Shown piece after piece: positions 1 through 5,739 of a stretch of DNA of 8,613 nucleotides (position 1 is its first letter; every line of letters starts with the position of its first letter). The notes below the pieces were generated by a model. It had not been told where the DNA came from. It did no database searches and saw nothing but the letters and a program-made list of their open reading frames with translations. Source of the DNA: Candidatus Caccocola faecipullorum (GTDB taxonomy: Bacteria > Synergistota > Synergistia > Synergistales > Synergistaceae). The DNA is taken from positions 1 through 8,613 of the forward strand of contig DVKA01000195.1 of NCBI GenBank assembly GCA_018716365.1. The letters run 5' to 3'. A program made the translations under genes and the position numbers.

Positions 1-504
1 GCCGGAGCCATCTTCGGAGTCACCGGCGGCGTCATGGAAGCGGCGCTCCGCACCGTCTACGCCGTACTCAACGACGGCAAGGACATCCCGGGCATCATCT
101 TCCAGCCCGTCCGCGGCATGGAAGGCATCAAGGAAGCCTCCGTCGACGTTCCCGTCGGCGGCAAGACAGTCACAGTCAAGATAGCGGTAGCCCACACGCT
201 GAAAAACGCGAAGATCCTCATGGACAAGGTCCGCGCCGGCGAAGCCGACTACCACTTCATCGAAGTCATGGCCTGCCCCGGCGGATGCATCGGTGGCGGC
301 GGCCAGCCGCAGCCCGTCAACGCGGAAATCCGCGCAGCGCGCACCGCGGCCCTCTACAGCGTCGACGAACTCAAGACGCTGCGCCAGTCGCACAAAAACC
401 CCGACGTCATCGCCCTCTACGACACATGGCTCGGCAAGCCGCTCGGAGAAAAATCGCACCACCTTCTCCACACGCACTACAACCCGCAGCCGAGAGAGCT
501 GTAA
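1..504 (+). CDS. [FeFe]-hydrogenase catalytic subunit, C-terminal part (5' truncated by window)
   Basis: This reading frame is open from base 1 and ends at TAA 502-504, so only the last 167 residues are visible. It is the end of the H-cluster domain plus the small-subunit tail of an iron-only hydrogenase, which reduces protons or oxidises H2 in the cytoplasm. Visible family marks are FGVTGGVMEAALRT near residues 5-18, the third H-cluster signature MACPGGCIGGGGQP at about 90-103, whose two cysteines (residues 92 and 96 here) bind the [4Fe-4S]/2Fe site, and the tail KPLGEKSHHLLHTHY typical of the fused Fe-hydrogenase small-subunit domain. The N-terminal ferredoxin-like domains and the first two H-cluster motifs lie outside the window. 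The family includes NAD(P)-linked, electron-bifurcating HydA/HndD-type enzymes as well as simpler ones. Partner genes, if any, would be upstream, so I do not choose between them. A terminator follows, making this the last gene of its transcript. Confidence 0.95.
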   Translation, partial: AGAIFGVTGGVMEAALRTVYAVLNDGKDIPGIIFQPVRGMEGIKEASVDVPVGGKTVTVKIAVAHTLKNAKILMDKVRAGEADYHFIEVMACPGGCIGGGGQPQPVNAEIRAARTAALYSVDELKTLRQSHKNPDVIALYDTWLGKPLGEKSHHLLHTHYNPQPREL

Positions 505-527
505 GAGACGACACTGCGCATTACGCG

Positions 528-557
528 AAAAGGAGAGGCAAATCGCCTCTCCTTTTT
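528..557 (+). terminator. Rho-independent terminator after the hydrogenase gene
   Basis: A perfect 9-bp stem (531-539 pairing with 545-553, AGGAGAGGC/GCCTCTCCT) closes a 5-nt loop. It is preceded by an A run and followed by T residues to 557, so the stem can be lengthened by A-T pairs. It lies 24 nt after the hydrogenase stop codon and separates that transcript from the permease gene. Confidence 0.88.
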
Positions 558-607
558 GCTAAGTATGTATCCATCAAGCAAAAAGACGTTGTGTAGATAA
601 AACATCC

Positions 608-1867
608 ATGAACGACGAACAGAACAGGCTCAGAAAGGAAATAACCTGGCTTCAGGGGACGGCGATGACGATAGGCGCGGTTATCGGCGCTGGGATTCTT
701 GTGCTGCCGGCTCTTGCTGCCGAGGCGGCCGGGCCGGCGTCGCTTGTTTCTTGGGTTCTTATGGGGCTTTTCGCACTGCCGATGCTCGCGGCTATCGCGC
801 AGATGTCTTCGCGTTTTCCAAATTCGGGCGGCATAGCGGCATACGCGCAGCAGGCTTTCGGCCCCGGCGTCGGGCGGCTCGCCGGATTTCTCATCTTCAC
901 GGCCGTCCCGATAGGCGTGCCGCCGGTCGCCTTGATAGGCGCGAACTATTTTAACAGCCTTTTCGGATGGGGGCCGGACGCGGCTTATATTACCGCCGCG
1001 GTCATGGCACTGCTCGCGGCGGCGCTGAATTACCGGGGCGTCGAGCTTTCGGGGCGGACGCAGCTTTTCGTCGTCGGCGTCATCGTCGCCATCCTGGCCT
1101 TCGTCGTCTGTTCGTCTCTCGGAGAGGTGCGTGCGGAGAATTTTACGCCTTTCGCGCCGCACGGCTTTTCAGCGGCGGCTCACGCGATGTCGCTGCTTTT
1201 CTTCGCGTTTCTCGGCTGGGAGATGATCGGGCATCTTGCGGAGGAGTTCAAGGAGCCGCGCCGCGATATTCCCAGAAGCCTAGGGGCGGCCTTTGCAGCC
1301 GTCAACGCCGTCTATATCGCTCTCGCCTTCGTCGTGGTCGGCAGCGGCGTTTATAAATACGGGGCGAACACGGCGATGATTTCCCTTATCCGCCTGCGCT
1401 GGGGCGACGCGGCCGCCGCAGTCGTCGCCCTGCTCGGCGCGGTGATATGTTACTGTCCGCTGCATACCTACACGGCGGGATTTTCGCGCCTTCTTTATGC
1501 GCAGGCGCGCGAGGGGTTTTTCCCGCAGTGGTTCGGCGCGCTGCATCCCGTCTATAAAACGCCGCATCACGCCTTTATTTTCTTCGCTTCGCTCAATCTT
1601 GCGCTGCTTTTCCTGAGCTGGGCGCTTTCGTGGGATTTGAAGCCTCTGATGGGTATTCCGAGTGCGACCTTCCTTCTGGTCTACGCGATAGGAATGTTCG
1701 CCGCCTTCCGTGTGCTTCCGACGAGGGGCGGGCGCGCGTGCGGCCTCTTGTCCGGCGCGCTTTCGCTGTGCGTTTTCGCCTGTTCAGGCCGTTATATGCT
1801 CGTGCCGCTCGCCGTGGCGCTGTATTTCGTTTTGAAGTACAGGCGCGAATTTGTGCGCGTGCGTTAA
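608..1867 (+). CDS. APC-family amino-acid permease/exporter, YjeH-like
   Basis: This 419-residue integral membrane protein belongs to the amino acid-polyamine-organocation superfamily. The N-terminus carries the unwound first-helix motif GAVIGAGIL (residues 23-31), the substrate/ion backbone site of LeuT-fold carriers, followed by alternating hydrophobic segments consistent with about 11-12 helices. The sixth-helix region FFAFLGWEMIGHLAEEFKEP (198-217) followed by RRDIPRSL closely follows the FVGLEAFAHLASEFKNPERD pattern I recall from Escherichia coli YjeH, a methionine/branched-chain amino-acid exporter of about the same length (418 aa). Substrate and direction are therefore plausible but unproven here. 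The ATG at 608 has no clear Shine-Dalgarno sequence. It is preferred because the next Met (residue 20, with AGGGGA upstream) would cut off the conserved helical start LRKEITWLQG. I see no convincing promoter in the 50 bp between the preceding terminator and the start. The gene ends at a hairpin shared with the convergent phosphate genes. Confidence 0.88.
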   Translation: MNDEQNRLRKEITWLQGTAMTIGAVIGAGILVLPALAAEAAGPASLVSWVLMGLFALPMLAAIAQMSSRFPNSGGIAAYAQQAFGPGVGRLAGFLIFTAVPIGVPPVALIGANYFNSLFGWGPDAAYITAAVMALLAAALNYRGVELSGRTQLFVVGVIVAILAFVVCSSLGEVRAENFTPFAPHGFSAAAHAMSLLFFAFLGWEMIGHLAEEFKEPRRDIPRSLGAAFAAVNAVYIALAFVVVGSGVYKYGANTAMISLIRLRWGDAAAAVVALLGAVICYCPLHTYTAGFSRLLYAQAREGFFPQWFGALHPVYKTPHHAFIFFASLNLALLFLSWALSWDLKPLMGIPSATFLLVYAIGMFAAFRVLPTRGGRACGLLSGALSLCVFACSGRYMLVPLAVALYFVLKYRREFVRVR

Positions 1868-1910
1868 AAAACGCCCCCGCTTCTGAGCGCAGGGGCGTCG
1901 TTTCGTTTTT
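1866..1910. terminator. Bidirectional terminator between convergent units
   Basis: ACGCCCC (1871-1877) pairs with GGGGCGT (1892-1898), and an inner CGCT/AGCG stem (1878-1881 with 1886-1889) is separated from it by a two-base bulge. On the + strand T-rich sequence follows (to 1910). On the - strand the A run at 1866-1871 becomes a U tract. It can therefore stop both the permease transcript and the pit-DUF47 transcript; the latter's stop codon lies only about 20 nt from the stem. Confidence 0.85.
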
Positions 1911-1916
1911 TACTTT

Positions 1917-2540
1917 TTACGAATTCTTCATAACTACGCCTTCGACCGTGTCGGCGACGTGCTCGCAGGCGTCGGCGCATTTTTCGAGGTAGACGTAGAT
2001 TTCGCGCCACGAGATGATTGCGACCGGGTCGGCGCAGGTGGTGTGCAGGTCGCGGAGGCTCGCTATGAACATGCGGTCCGCCTCTTCTTCCATGTTGTTG
2101 ATGTTGACGATGTGGGTGTGCAGCGTCTTTGAGTGGCGGAAGTTCGCAAATTCCGCGAGCATCAGCTTCGTCTCTTCGCAGCTGCGGATGACGACGTCGA
2201 CGAGCGCGAGCGCGTCGGGGCGTATTTCGCGTATGTTGTTGCAGTAGATGCGCAGCAGGACGTCTTCGATTTTGTCGGTTATTTCGTCGATGTTCTGGCT
2301 GAGCTGGATTATATCCTCGCGTTCGATGGGCGTGATGAAGGCGTGCGCAAGGACGTTCATCAGCTCGTGCTTTTTCTCGTCCGCGCCGTGCTCTTCCTTG
2401 TGTATCTCGGCGAGGCGCGCCGTAAGGTTGTCGGGGTCGAAGTCCTTCAGCGCGTCGTGGAGCATATGCGCGGCGCGGCAGGCGAAGTCCGCACAGGTGG
2501 TGAAGTTTTCGAAGTAGAAGGAATCATGCTTTCTGCCCAT
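1917..2540 (-). CDS. DUF47/PhoU-like accessory protein of a Pit phosphate transporter
   Basis: This soluble, mostly helical protein of 207 residues is rich in Glu, Asp, His and Lys and has no membrane segment. It matches the DUF47 (PhoU-divergent, PF01865) family in length and pattern: an N-terminal FYFENFTTCADFACRAAHML helix, the EIHKEEHGADEKKHELMNVL helix (about residues 45-64), the FITPIEREDIIQLSQNIDEI segment (about 68-87) and the C-terminal helix WREIYVYLEKCADACEHVAD (about 178-197). Acidic and histidine clusters in this family resemble the metal-binding helical bundles of PhoU. It starts 27 nt downstream of the pit stop codon with a GGAGAGAG-type ribosome site and no room for a promoter, so it is co-transcribed with pit. 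Family members are thought to modulate the adjacent Pit permease, though the mechanism is not settled. It shares a bidirectional terminator with the APC permease. Confidence 0.93.
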   Translation of the reverse strand: MGRKHDSFYFENFTTCADFACRAAHMLHDALKDFDPDNLTARLAEIHKEEHGADEKKHELMNVLAHAFITPIEREDIIQLSQNIDEITDKIEDVLLRIYCNNIREIRPDALALVDVVIRSCEETKLMLAEFANFRHSKTLHTHIVNINNMEEEADRMFIASLRDLHTTCADPVAIISWREIYVYLEKCADACEHVADTVEGVVMKNS

Positions 2541-2567
2541 GATAGATGTCTCTCTCCTTTTTACGGT

Positions 2568-3620
2568 TTACATGACGGCCATGAAGAGCTTCGCCATCGC
2601 GTAGCTGATGAGGCCGCAGCCGGGGAAGGTGAATATCCACGTCAGCATCATGTCCTTGACGACGCCGAAGTTTATCGCGGAAAGGCGCATGACCGCGCCG
2701 ACGCCCATTATCGCGCTGGTTTTCGTGTGCGTCGTCGATACGGGGATGCCGAAGATGCTCGAAAGAAGCAGGCACGAAGCGGCGGCCAAGTCCGCGGAAA
2801 AGCCCTGGTATTTTTCAAGCCGCACCATGTCCATGCCTACGGAGCGGATTATCTTCTCTCCGCCGACGCTGGTGCCGACGCCCATGACGGTGCTGCACAG
2901 CAGCATGAGCCACACCGGGATTGCTATGCCTGCGACGCTAGTCTCGCCGCCGCAGAAGGCCATGCCGAGGAAGAGGACGCCGATGAATTTCTGCCCGTCC
3001 TGAGCGCCGTGCATGAAGCTCATCGCCGCCGCGCCGAAGATCTGTGCGTACTGGAAGAAGACGTTGGTCCTTCGCCTGTCCATGCCGGCGCAGACTATCG
3101 TGATGAGGCGGCAGATGCACCATCCGCTGGCGAAGCCGAGCGCGAGGCTCATCACCAGGCCGTAGATTACCTTCACCCATTCCGCCATATTGACCGCGCC
3201 GAAGCCGTTGTTTATCGCAAAGGCGGCTCCCGTGAGCCCCGCTATGAGGCTGTGGCTTTCGCTGGTCGGTATGCCGAAGTATGAGGCGCCGACGCTGTAC
3301 ACGACGATAGAAAACAGCGCCGCGCAGAGTGCGGTCAGCGCGGCGCCGGTATCTCCTCCGAAATCGACTATATTGCTTATGGTGGCGGCTACGGAGCTGT
3401 TGATATGGGTCATTACAAGAACGCCGAGGAAGTTAAAAATCGCGCTGGTTATGATGGCGGAGCGCGCCTCCATGCAGCGCGTGGTTATACATGTAGCGAT
3501 GGCGTTGGGCGCGTCGGTCCATCCGTTTACGAAAATGACGCCGAGCGTAAGAAGAACCGTGACGGTCAGCATTGCGTTGGAGCTCATTTCATTCACAAAG
3601 TACAAGAACGATACGTCCAT
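2568..3620 (-). CDS. pit: Low-affinity inorganic phosphate transporter, PiT/PHO4 family
   Basis: This 350-residue polytopic membrane protein takes up phosphate (usually as a metal-phosphate complex with H+, or with Na+) without ATP. The internal duplication typical of PHO4 is clear. The first half has VNGWTDAPNAIAT (31-43) and FGIPTSESHSLIAGLTGA (115-132). The second half has SFMHGAQDGQKFIGV (201-215) and FGIPVSTTHTKTSAIMGVG (290-308). The first repeat reads GWTDAPNA where many Pit proteins have GANDVANA; the aspartate is kept. The length fits short bacterial Pit proteins lacking a large central loop. The ATG at 3620 gives a normal N-terminus before the first helix; only a weak GGAAG lies upstream. 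The gene heads a two-gene unit with the DUF47 protein. Its leader carries a -35/-10 pair and a long inverted repeat, listed separately. There is no PhoR/PhoB gene or Pst ABC system nearby. Confidence 0.95.
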   Translation of the reverse strand: MDVSFLYFVNEMSSNAMLTVTVLLTLGVIFVNGWTDAPNAIATCITTRCMEARSAIITSAIFNFLGVLVMTHINSSVAATISNIVDFGGDTGAALTALCAALFSIVVYSVGASYFGIPTSESHSLIAGLTGAAFAINNGFGAVNMAEWVKVIYGLVMSLALGFASGWCICRLITIVCAGMDRRRTNVFFQYAQIFGAAAMSFMHGAQDGQKFIGVLFLGMAFCGGETSVAGIAIPVWLMLLCSTVMGVGTSVGGEKIIRSVGMDMVRLEKYQGFSADLAAASCLLLSSIFGIPVSTTHTKTSAIMGVGAVMRLSAINFGVVKDMMLTWIFTFPGCGLISYAMAKLFMAVM

Positions 3621-3685
3621 AAGACACGCTCGCTTCCATATATATTTTTTAGTTCGTATAATCGCGGCATATTATTATGTCCGCC

Positions 3686-3712
3686 GCCGTCACGTGCGGC
3701 GCACGTTACGGC
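3686..3712 (-). promoter_or_regulatory. Inverted repeat in the pit leader (operator or mRNA hairpin)
   Basis: Arms 3686-3697 and 3701-3712 (GCCGTCACGTGC and GCACGTTACGGC) are complementary at 11 of 12 positions around a 3-nt centre. The element sits between the proposed pit promoter and the pit start codon, about 65 nt before the ATG. It has no U tract on the - strand, so it is not a simple terminator. It could be a dimeric repressor site or a 5'-UTR hairpin; the sequence alone does not decide. Confidence 0.5.
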
Positions 3713-3724
3713 ACTGTAACAATA

Positions 3725-3753
3725 ACATTAAACATTCGTTCCGTCAATGTCAA
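3725..3753 (-). promoter_or_regulatory. Putative sigma-70-type promoter for pit-DUF47
   Basis: On the - strand a perfect TTGACA (+ strand 3748-3753) is followed by TAATGT at 3725-3730 with a 17-nt spacer, or by the better -10 match TTTAAT at 3727-3732 with a 15-nt spacer. It lies about 110 nt upstream of the pit start in AT-rich sequence, downstream of the neighbouring hydrolase's coding end. Transcription from here would include the inverted repeat at 3686-3712 in the leader. The -10 choice is uncertain. Confidence 0.5.
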
Positions 3754-3791
3754 GAAAACCTATTGTTCACATCGGGTGCAGGCCTTCGCAC

Positions 3792-3838
3792 AAAAAAGAG
3801 GGCGTCCCGCCGTCTGGACGGAGGACGCCGCTCTTTAT
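3792..3838 (-). terminator. Rho-independent terminator of the zinc hydrolase gene
   Basis: On the - strand, 15 nt after the stop codon, a long stem forms: GGCGTCC (3801-3807) with GGACGCC (3823-3829), an inner CCGTC/GACGG (3810-3814 with 3817-3821), and an outer AAAGAG/CTCTTT with one bulged base at 3830. The A run 3792-3797 supplies the U tract on the - strand. The + strand side is also T-rich, but no gene needs it there. Confidence 0.9.
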
Positions 3839-3852
3839 TTTTATGGCCGCTT

Positions 3853-4785
3853 TTACCTCATCACGCCGACGCTTGCGACATAGCCGTTTTTCCCGACGGC
3901 CGCGTTGTCCACCTGGGCGAGCAGCCGCCCGTTGATCGGCGAGAGTATCTTTTCGACCGGCGTGCCGAAGCAGTCGGCGATAAAGCCTATCATCTGTCCG
4001 CGGCGCACCTTGTCGCCGACGGCCGCGGCGGCTGTGTAGAGGCCGGAGCGCTTTGCGTATATCCATTCCATGCTTTCGTAAATCTGCGGACGTCCGACGG
4101 CCGCGGTCGAGCCCTTGAGCGTGCCGAAACGGCGCAGAACGTTCATCAGCCCCGCGATGTGGCGGCGGACGTTCTCGCTGTTGGTAGCGGTCCCCGTTTG
4201 CACGAGGGCGGACGGAATGCCTATATTTTCATAGACGCTCGCGTAGCAGGTGCCCTTGTCGGCCCAGCGTCCTTCCGTCTCCGTGATAACGATGTTTGGA
4301 ATGCCGTAGTAATATGCGATTTCGTGCGAACCGTCGTTGAGCGCGCCGCTGCGTCCGCGGTGATATGTCGAAAACGGCACGGAGGTGCACGTCGGGAGCG
4401 CGCTGTGGAGGTCGATGTGGTAGTCCGCGCCCTTGATCTCGTCGAGGATCTTCGCCGCAAGCGACTGCGCGTAGCCGCCGCCGGGACGGCCCGGGAAGCA
4501 GCGGTTGAGGTTTGCCCCCTCGGCGGTGAGGTGCGAACCGTGCGTCTCGAACGACGCCGTGTCGCAGACCGTGATGAACTTGACGCTTCCTTTTATATCG
4601 GCAGGAGAGAGCTCGCGGAAAAGCCTGATCGCGGCAAAAATGCCGCCGTACTCGCCGCCGTGGATGCCCGCCGTTACGACGGCCTCCGGCCCCTGCGAGT
4701 CGCCGGAGACGACGGCGACGGGAAGGTCTATCGTCCGGCCCTCTTCGATGTCAAAATGCAGAATTTCAGTTTTTTTGCCGCCCAT
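3853..4785 (-). CDS. Succinylglutamate desuccinylase/aspartoacylase-family zinc hydrolase (M14-like)
   Basis: This 310-residue cytoplasmic protein has the AstE/AspA fold related to carboxypeptidase A. Zinc-ligand motifs are GIHGGEYGGI (H42, E45) and DLHSA (H127); the family's NLNRCFPG motif is at 92-99. The last ~80 residues, from about IYAKRSGLYTAAAAVGDKVR onward with SPINGRLLAQ, look like the biotinyl/lipoyl-like beta domain found at the end of many members. The family cleaves N-acyl or amide bonds of small amino-acid derivatives, so a role in amino-acid catabolism is plausible; the substrate cannot be read from sequence. Oddly, where relatives have the general-base glutamate in a PALTVELG-type motif, this protein reads PSALVQTG, with Gln at 196, by my manual alignment. 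The ATG at 4785 has AAGAGG 8 nt upstream. It overlaps no neighbour, is followed by its own strong terminator, and is preceded by a leader with a possible small basic ORF. Confidence 0.88.
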   Translation of the reverse strand: MGGKKTEILHFDIEEGRTIDLPVAVVSGDSQGPEAVVTAGIHGGEYGGIFAAIRLFRELSPADIKGSVKFITVCDTASFETHGSHLTAEGANLNRCFPGRPGGGYAQSLAAKILDEIKGADYHIDLHSALPTCTSVPFSTYHRGRSGALNDGSHEIAYYYGIPNIVITETEGRWADKGTCYASVYENIGIPSALVQTGTATNSENVRRHIAGLMNVLRRFGTLKGSTAAVGRPQIYESMEWIYAKRSGLYTAAAAVGDKVRRGQMIGFIADCFGTPVEKILSPINGRLLAQVDNAAVGKNGYVASVGVMR

Positions 4786-4790
4786 AATTT

Positions 4791-4958
4791 TTACCTCTTT
4801 TGCTTACGCCGGAGTTTCTTCTGGACGAGCTTCGCGGCACGCGCAGCGCGAGGCGGTTTTTCCGGCGTTTCCTTCAACAACTTATCAGATGACTGATAAT
4901 AAATGTTTCTTATAATAATTCTCCTTTTAGTTTCATTTCTAACGCTGTACGCGTCCAT
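4791..4958 (-). CDS. Possible 55-aa basic leader ORF upstream of the zinc hydrolase
   Basis: Reading the - strand from ATG at 4956-4958 gives an open frame of 55 codons ending at TAA 4791-4793, only 5 nt before the hydrolase ATG. The C-terminal half is very basic (AAKLVQKKLRRKQKR at the end), and the hydrolase's ribosome site lies inside its last codons, so translational coupling is conceivable. The first ~25 codons are AT-rich and the rest GC-rich. The ATG has only a weak upstream GGA. A good AAAAGGAG at 4921-4930 lies inside the frame but is followed only by ATT/ATA codons. I recognise no family. It may be a real leader peptide or chance. Confidence 0.25.
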   Translation of the reverse strand: MDAYSVRNETKRRIIIRNIYYQSSDKLLKETPEKPPRAARAAKLVQKKLRRKQKR

Positions 4959-5014
4959 TCCAAAGGAGAAAGCCGCATATAATAAACGAAAAATTTTTTC
5001 GTCCGAAGAAAACT

Positions 5015-5047
5015 ATTATAGTCTAACAAATCTTTCCAATAAGTCAA
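5015..5047 (-). promoter_or_regulatory. Putative promoter for the zinc hydrolase (and leader ORF)
   Basis: The - strand has a perfect TATAAT (+ strand 5015-5020) and TTGACT at 5042-5047. The 21-nt spacer is longer than the optimum, so either the -35 is wrong or the promoter is weak or activator-dependent. The start would fall near 5008, giving a leader of about 220 nt before the hydrolase ATG that contains the A/T dyad CGAAAAATTTTTTCG (4987-5001). Confidence 0.4.
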
Positions 5048-5063
5048 TCACGTAATGTAAAAT

Positions 5064-5087
5064 AGGCCGTTTATATCGCGGCGGCCT
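5064..5087. promoter_or_regulatory. Inverted repeat overlapping the -35 region of the ogt-like gene
   Basis: AGGCCG (5064-5069) and CGGCCT (5082-5087) form a 6-bp dyad with a 12-nt centre. It is placed just where the -35 element of the downstream extended -10 promoter would be, which itself has no good -35 hexamer. A regulator site is possible, but the dyad is short enough to occur by chance in GC-rich DNA. Confidence 0.25.
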
Positions 5088-5093
5088 CCGCGC

Positions 5094-5102
5094 TGTTATA
5101 AT
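5094..5102 (+). promoter_or_regulatory. Extended -10 promoter of the ogt-like gene
   Basis: TGTTATAAT is a perfect extended -10 element (TG, one base, TATAAT at 5097-5102) without a recognisable -35. It lies 49 nt before the GTG start, so the transcript would begin near 5109 with a leader of about 43 nt containing the ribosome site. Confidence 0.6.
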
Positions 5103-5151
5103 AAAGAGCGAAAAAGCTTTGACTTTAGCTAACGACAGGCGGTGACGGGAC

Positions 5152-5631
5152 GTGAAAAATTACATGGAGCTCCGTTTTGAGGGCGTCGGGCGCATTCTGC
5201 TCGCCGCCGAGGACGGCAGGCTGACGGAGCTGAGCTTTCTGAAAGACCGTAAATTGCCGGAAGGGCTGAATTTTGAAGAGACGCCGCTGCTCGCCGAGGC
5301 GAGGCGGCAGCTTGAGGAATATTTCGACGGCTCGCGTCGCGCCTTCGAACTTCCGCTAGCGCCGAAGGGGACGCCCTTCCAGCTGCGCTGCTGGGATGCG
5401 CTGCAAAAAATCCCGTACGGCAGGACCGCGACCTACGCGGACATAGCGCGCGCCGCCGGCTCGCCGAAAGGCTTCCGCGCCGCGGGCCTCGCCAACAACA
5501 GAAACCCGATAGCGATAATAATCCCCTGCCACCGCGTCATAGGCTCGGACGGGAAACTCGTCGGCTTCGGCGGCGGCCTTGAGGTCAAGGCCTTCCTGCT
5601 GCGCTTCGAGGCAGCGATGGCCGCGCGCTGA
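5152..5631 (+). CDS. ogt: Methylated-DNA--protein-cysteine S-methyltransferase (Ogt type)
   Basis: This suicide DNA-repair protein of 159 residues transfers the alkyl group from O6-alkylguanine (and O4-alkylthymine) to its own cysteine. The C-terminal domain is complete: FQLRCWDALQKIPYGRTATY (76-95), the DNA-recognition helix with its arginine finger in FRAAG (R109), ANNRNPIAI, and the active site IIIPCHRVIG with the acceptor at C126, followed by a GFGGG loop. The N-terminal domain (1-70) is short and lacks the Ada metal-binding cysteines, so this is a stand-alone Ogt/MGMT rather than an Ada regulator. The start is GTG at 5152: the sequence AGGCGGTGA (5137-5145), one base off the ideal ribosome site, lies 6 nt upstream. 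An in-frame ATG at residue 5 has no such site. It is monocistronic, and divergent from the zinc hydrolase across a 366-bp promoter region. No U-rich terminator serves its own strand; the downstream hairpin points toward gltS. Confidence 0.95.
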   Translation: MKNYMELRFEGVGRILLAAEDGRLTELSFLKDRKLPEGLNFEETPLLAEARRQLEEYFDGSRRAFELPLAPKGTPFQLRCWDALQKIPYGRTATYADIARAAGSPKGFRAAGLANNRNPIAIIIPCHRVIGSDGKLVGFGGGLEVKAFLLRFEAAMAAR

Positions 5632-5653
5632 GCGCGTGAAATTATACAATTAT

Positions 5654-5704
5654 AAAAAACGCCGCCTCCGCCCGGGGTCCCAGCGCCGGGCATGGGGCGG
5701 CGTT
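5654..5704 (-). terminator. Rho-independent terminator of gltS
   Basis: On the - strand, a 9-bp outer stem (5658-5666 with 5696-5704, AACGCCGCC/GGCGGCGTT) carries an inner GCCCGG/CCGGGC stem (5670-5675 with 5686-5691). It runs straight into a U tract from the A run at 5654-5659. It lies 35 nt beyond the gltS stop. The + strand side lacks a T run, so it ends ogt transcripts less well, if at all. Confidence 0.88.
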
Positions 5705-5739
5705 CTGCCTTATGCTATTAGACAGAATCCGATATTTAT

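Noticed and set aside
521..1162. 213-codon - strand frame opposite the permease
   Set aside because: Antisense to a clear APC transporter and running through a terminator; the product is Arg/Asp-rich low-complexity sequence.
2133..3284. 383-codon + strand open frame across the pit/DUF47 region
   Set aside because: It is the antisense shadow of two clear genes in high-GC DNA; its translation is low-complexity Asp/Glu/His/Ala/Arg without motifs, while the - strand frames match known families.
2568..3620. Pit first-repeat motif GWTDAPNA instead of GANDVANA as a functional defect
   Set aside because: The aspartate is kept and, as I recall, the same variant occurs in many anaerobe Pit proteins; it looks like a subfamily trait rather than a loss.
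3190..4896. 568-codon + strand open frame
   Set aside because: It crosses the pit gene start, its promoter, a strong terminator and the zinc hydrolase on the other strand. The Arg/Ala/Val-rich product has no recognisable domain.
4987..5001. CGAAAAATTTTTTCG dyad in the hydrolase leader as a terminator
   Set aside because: The stem is nearly all A-T with no GC-rich core, too weak for intrinsic termination.
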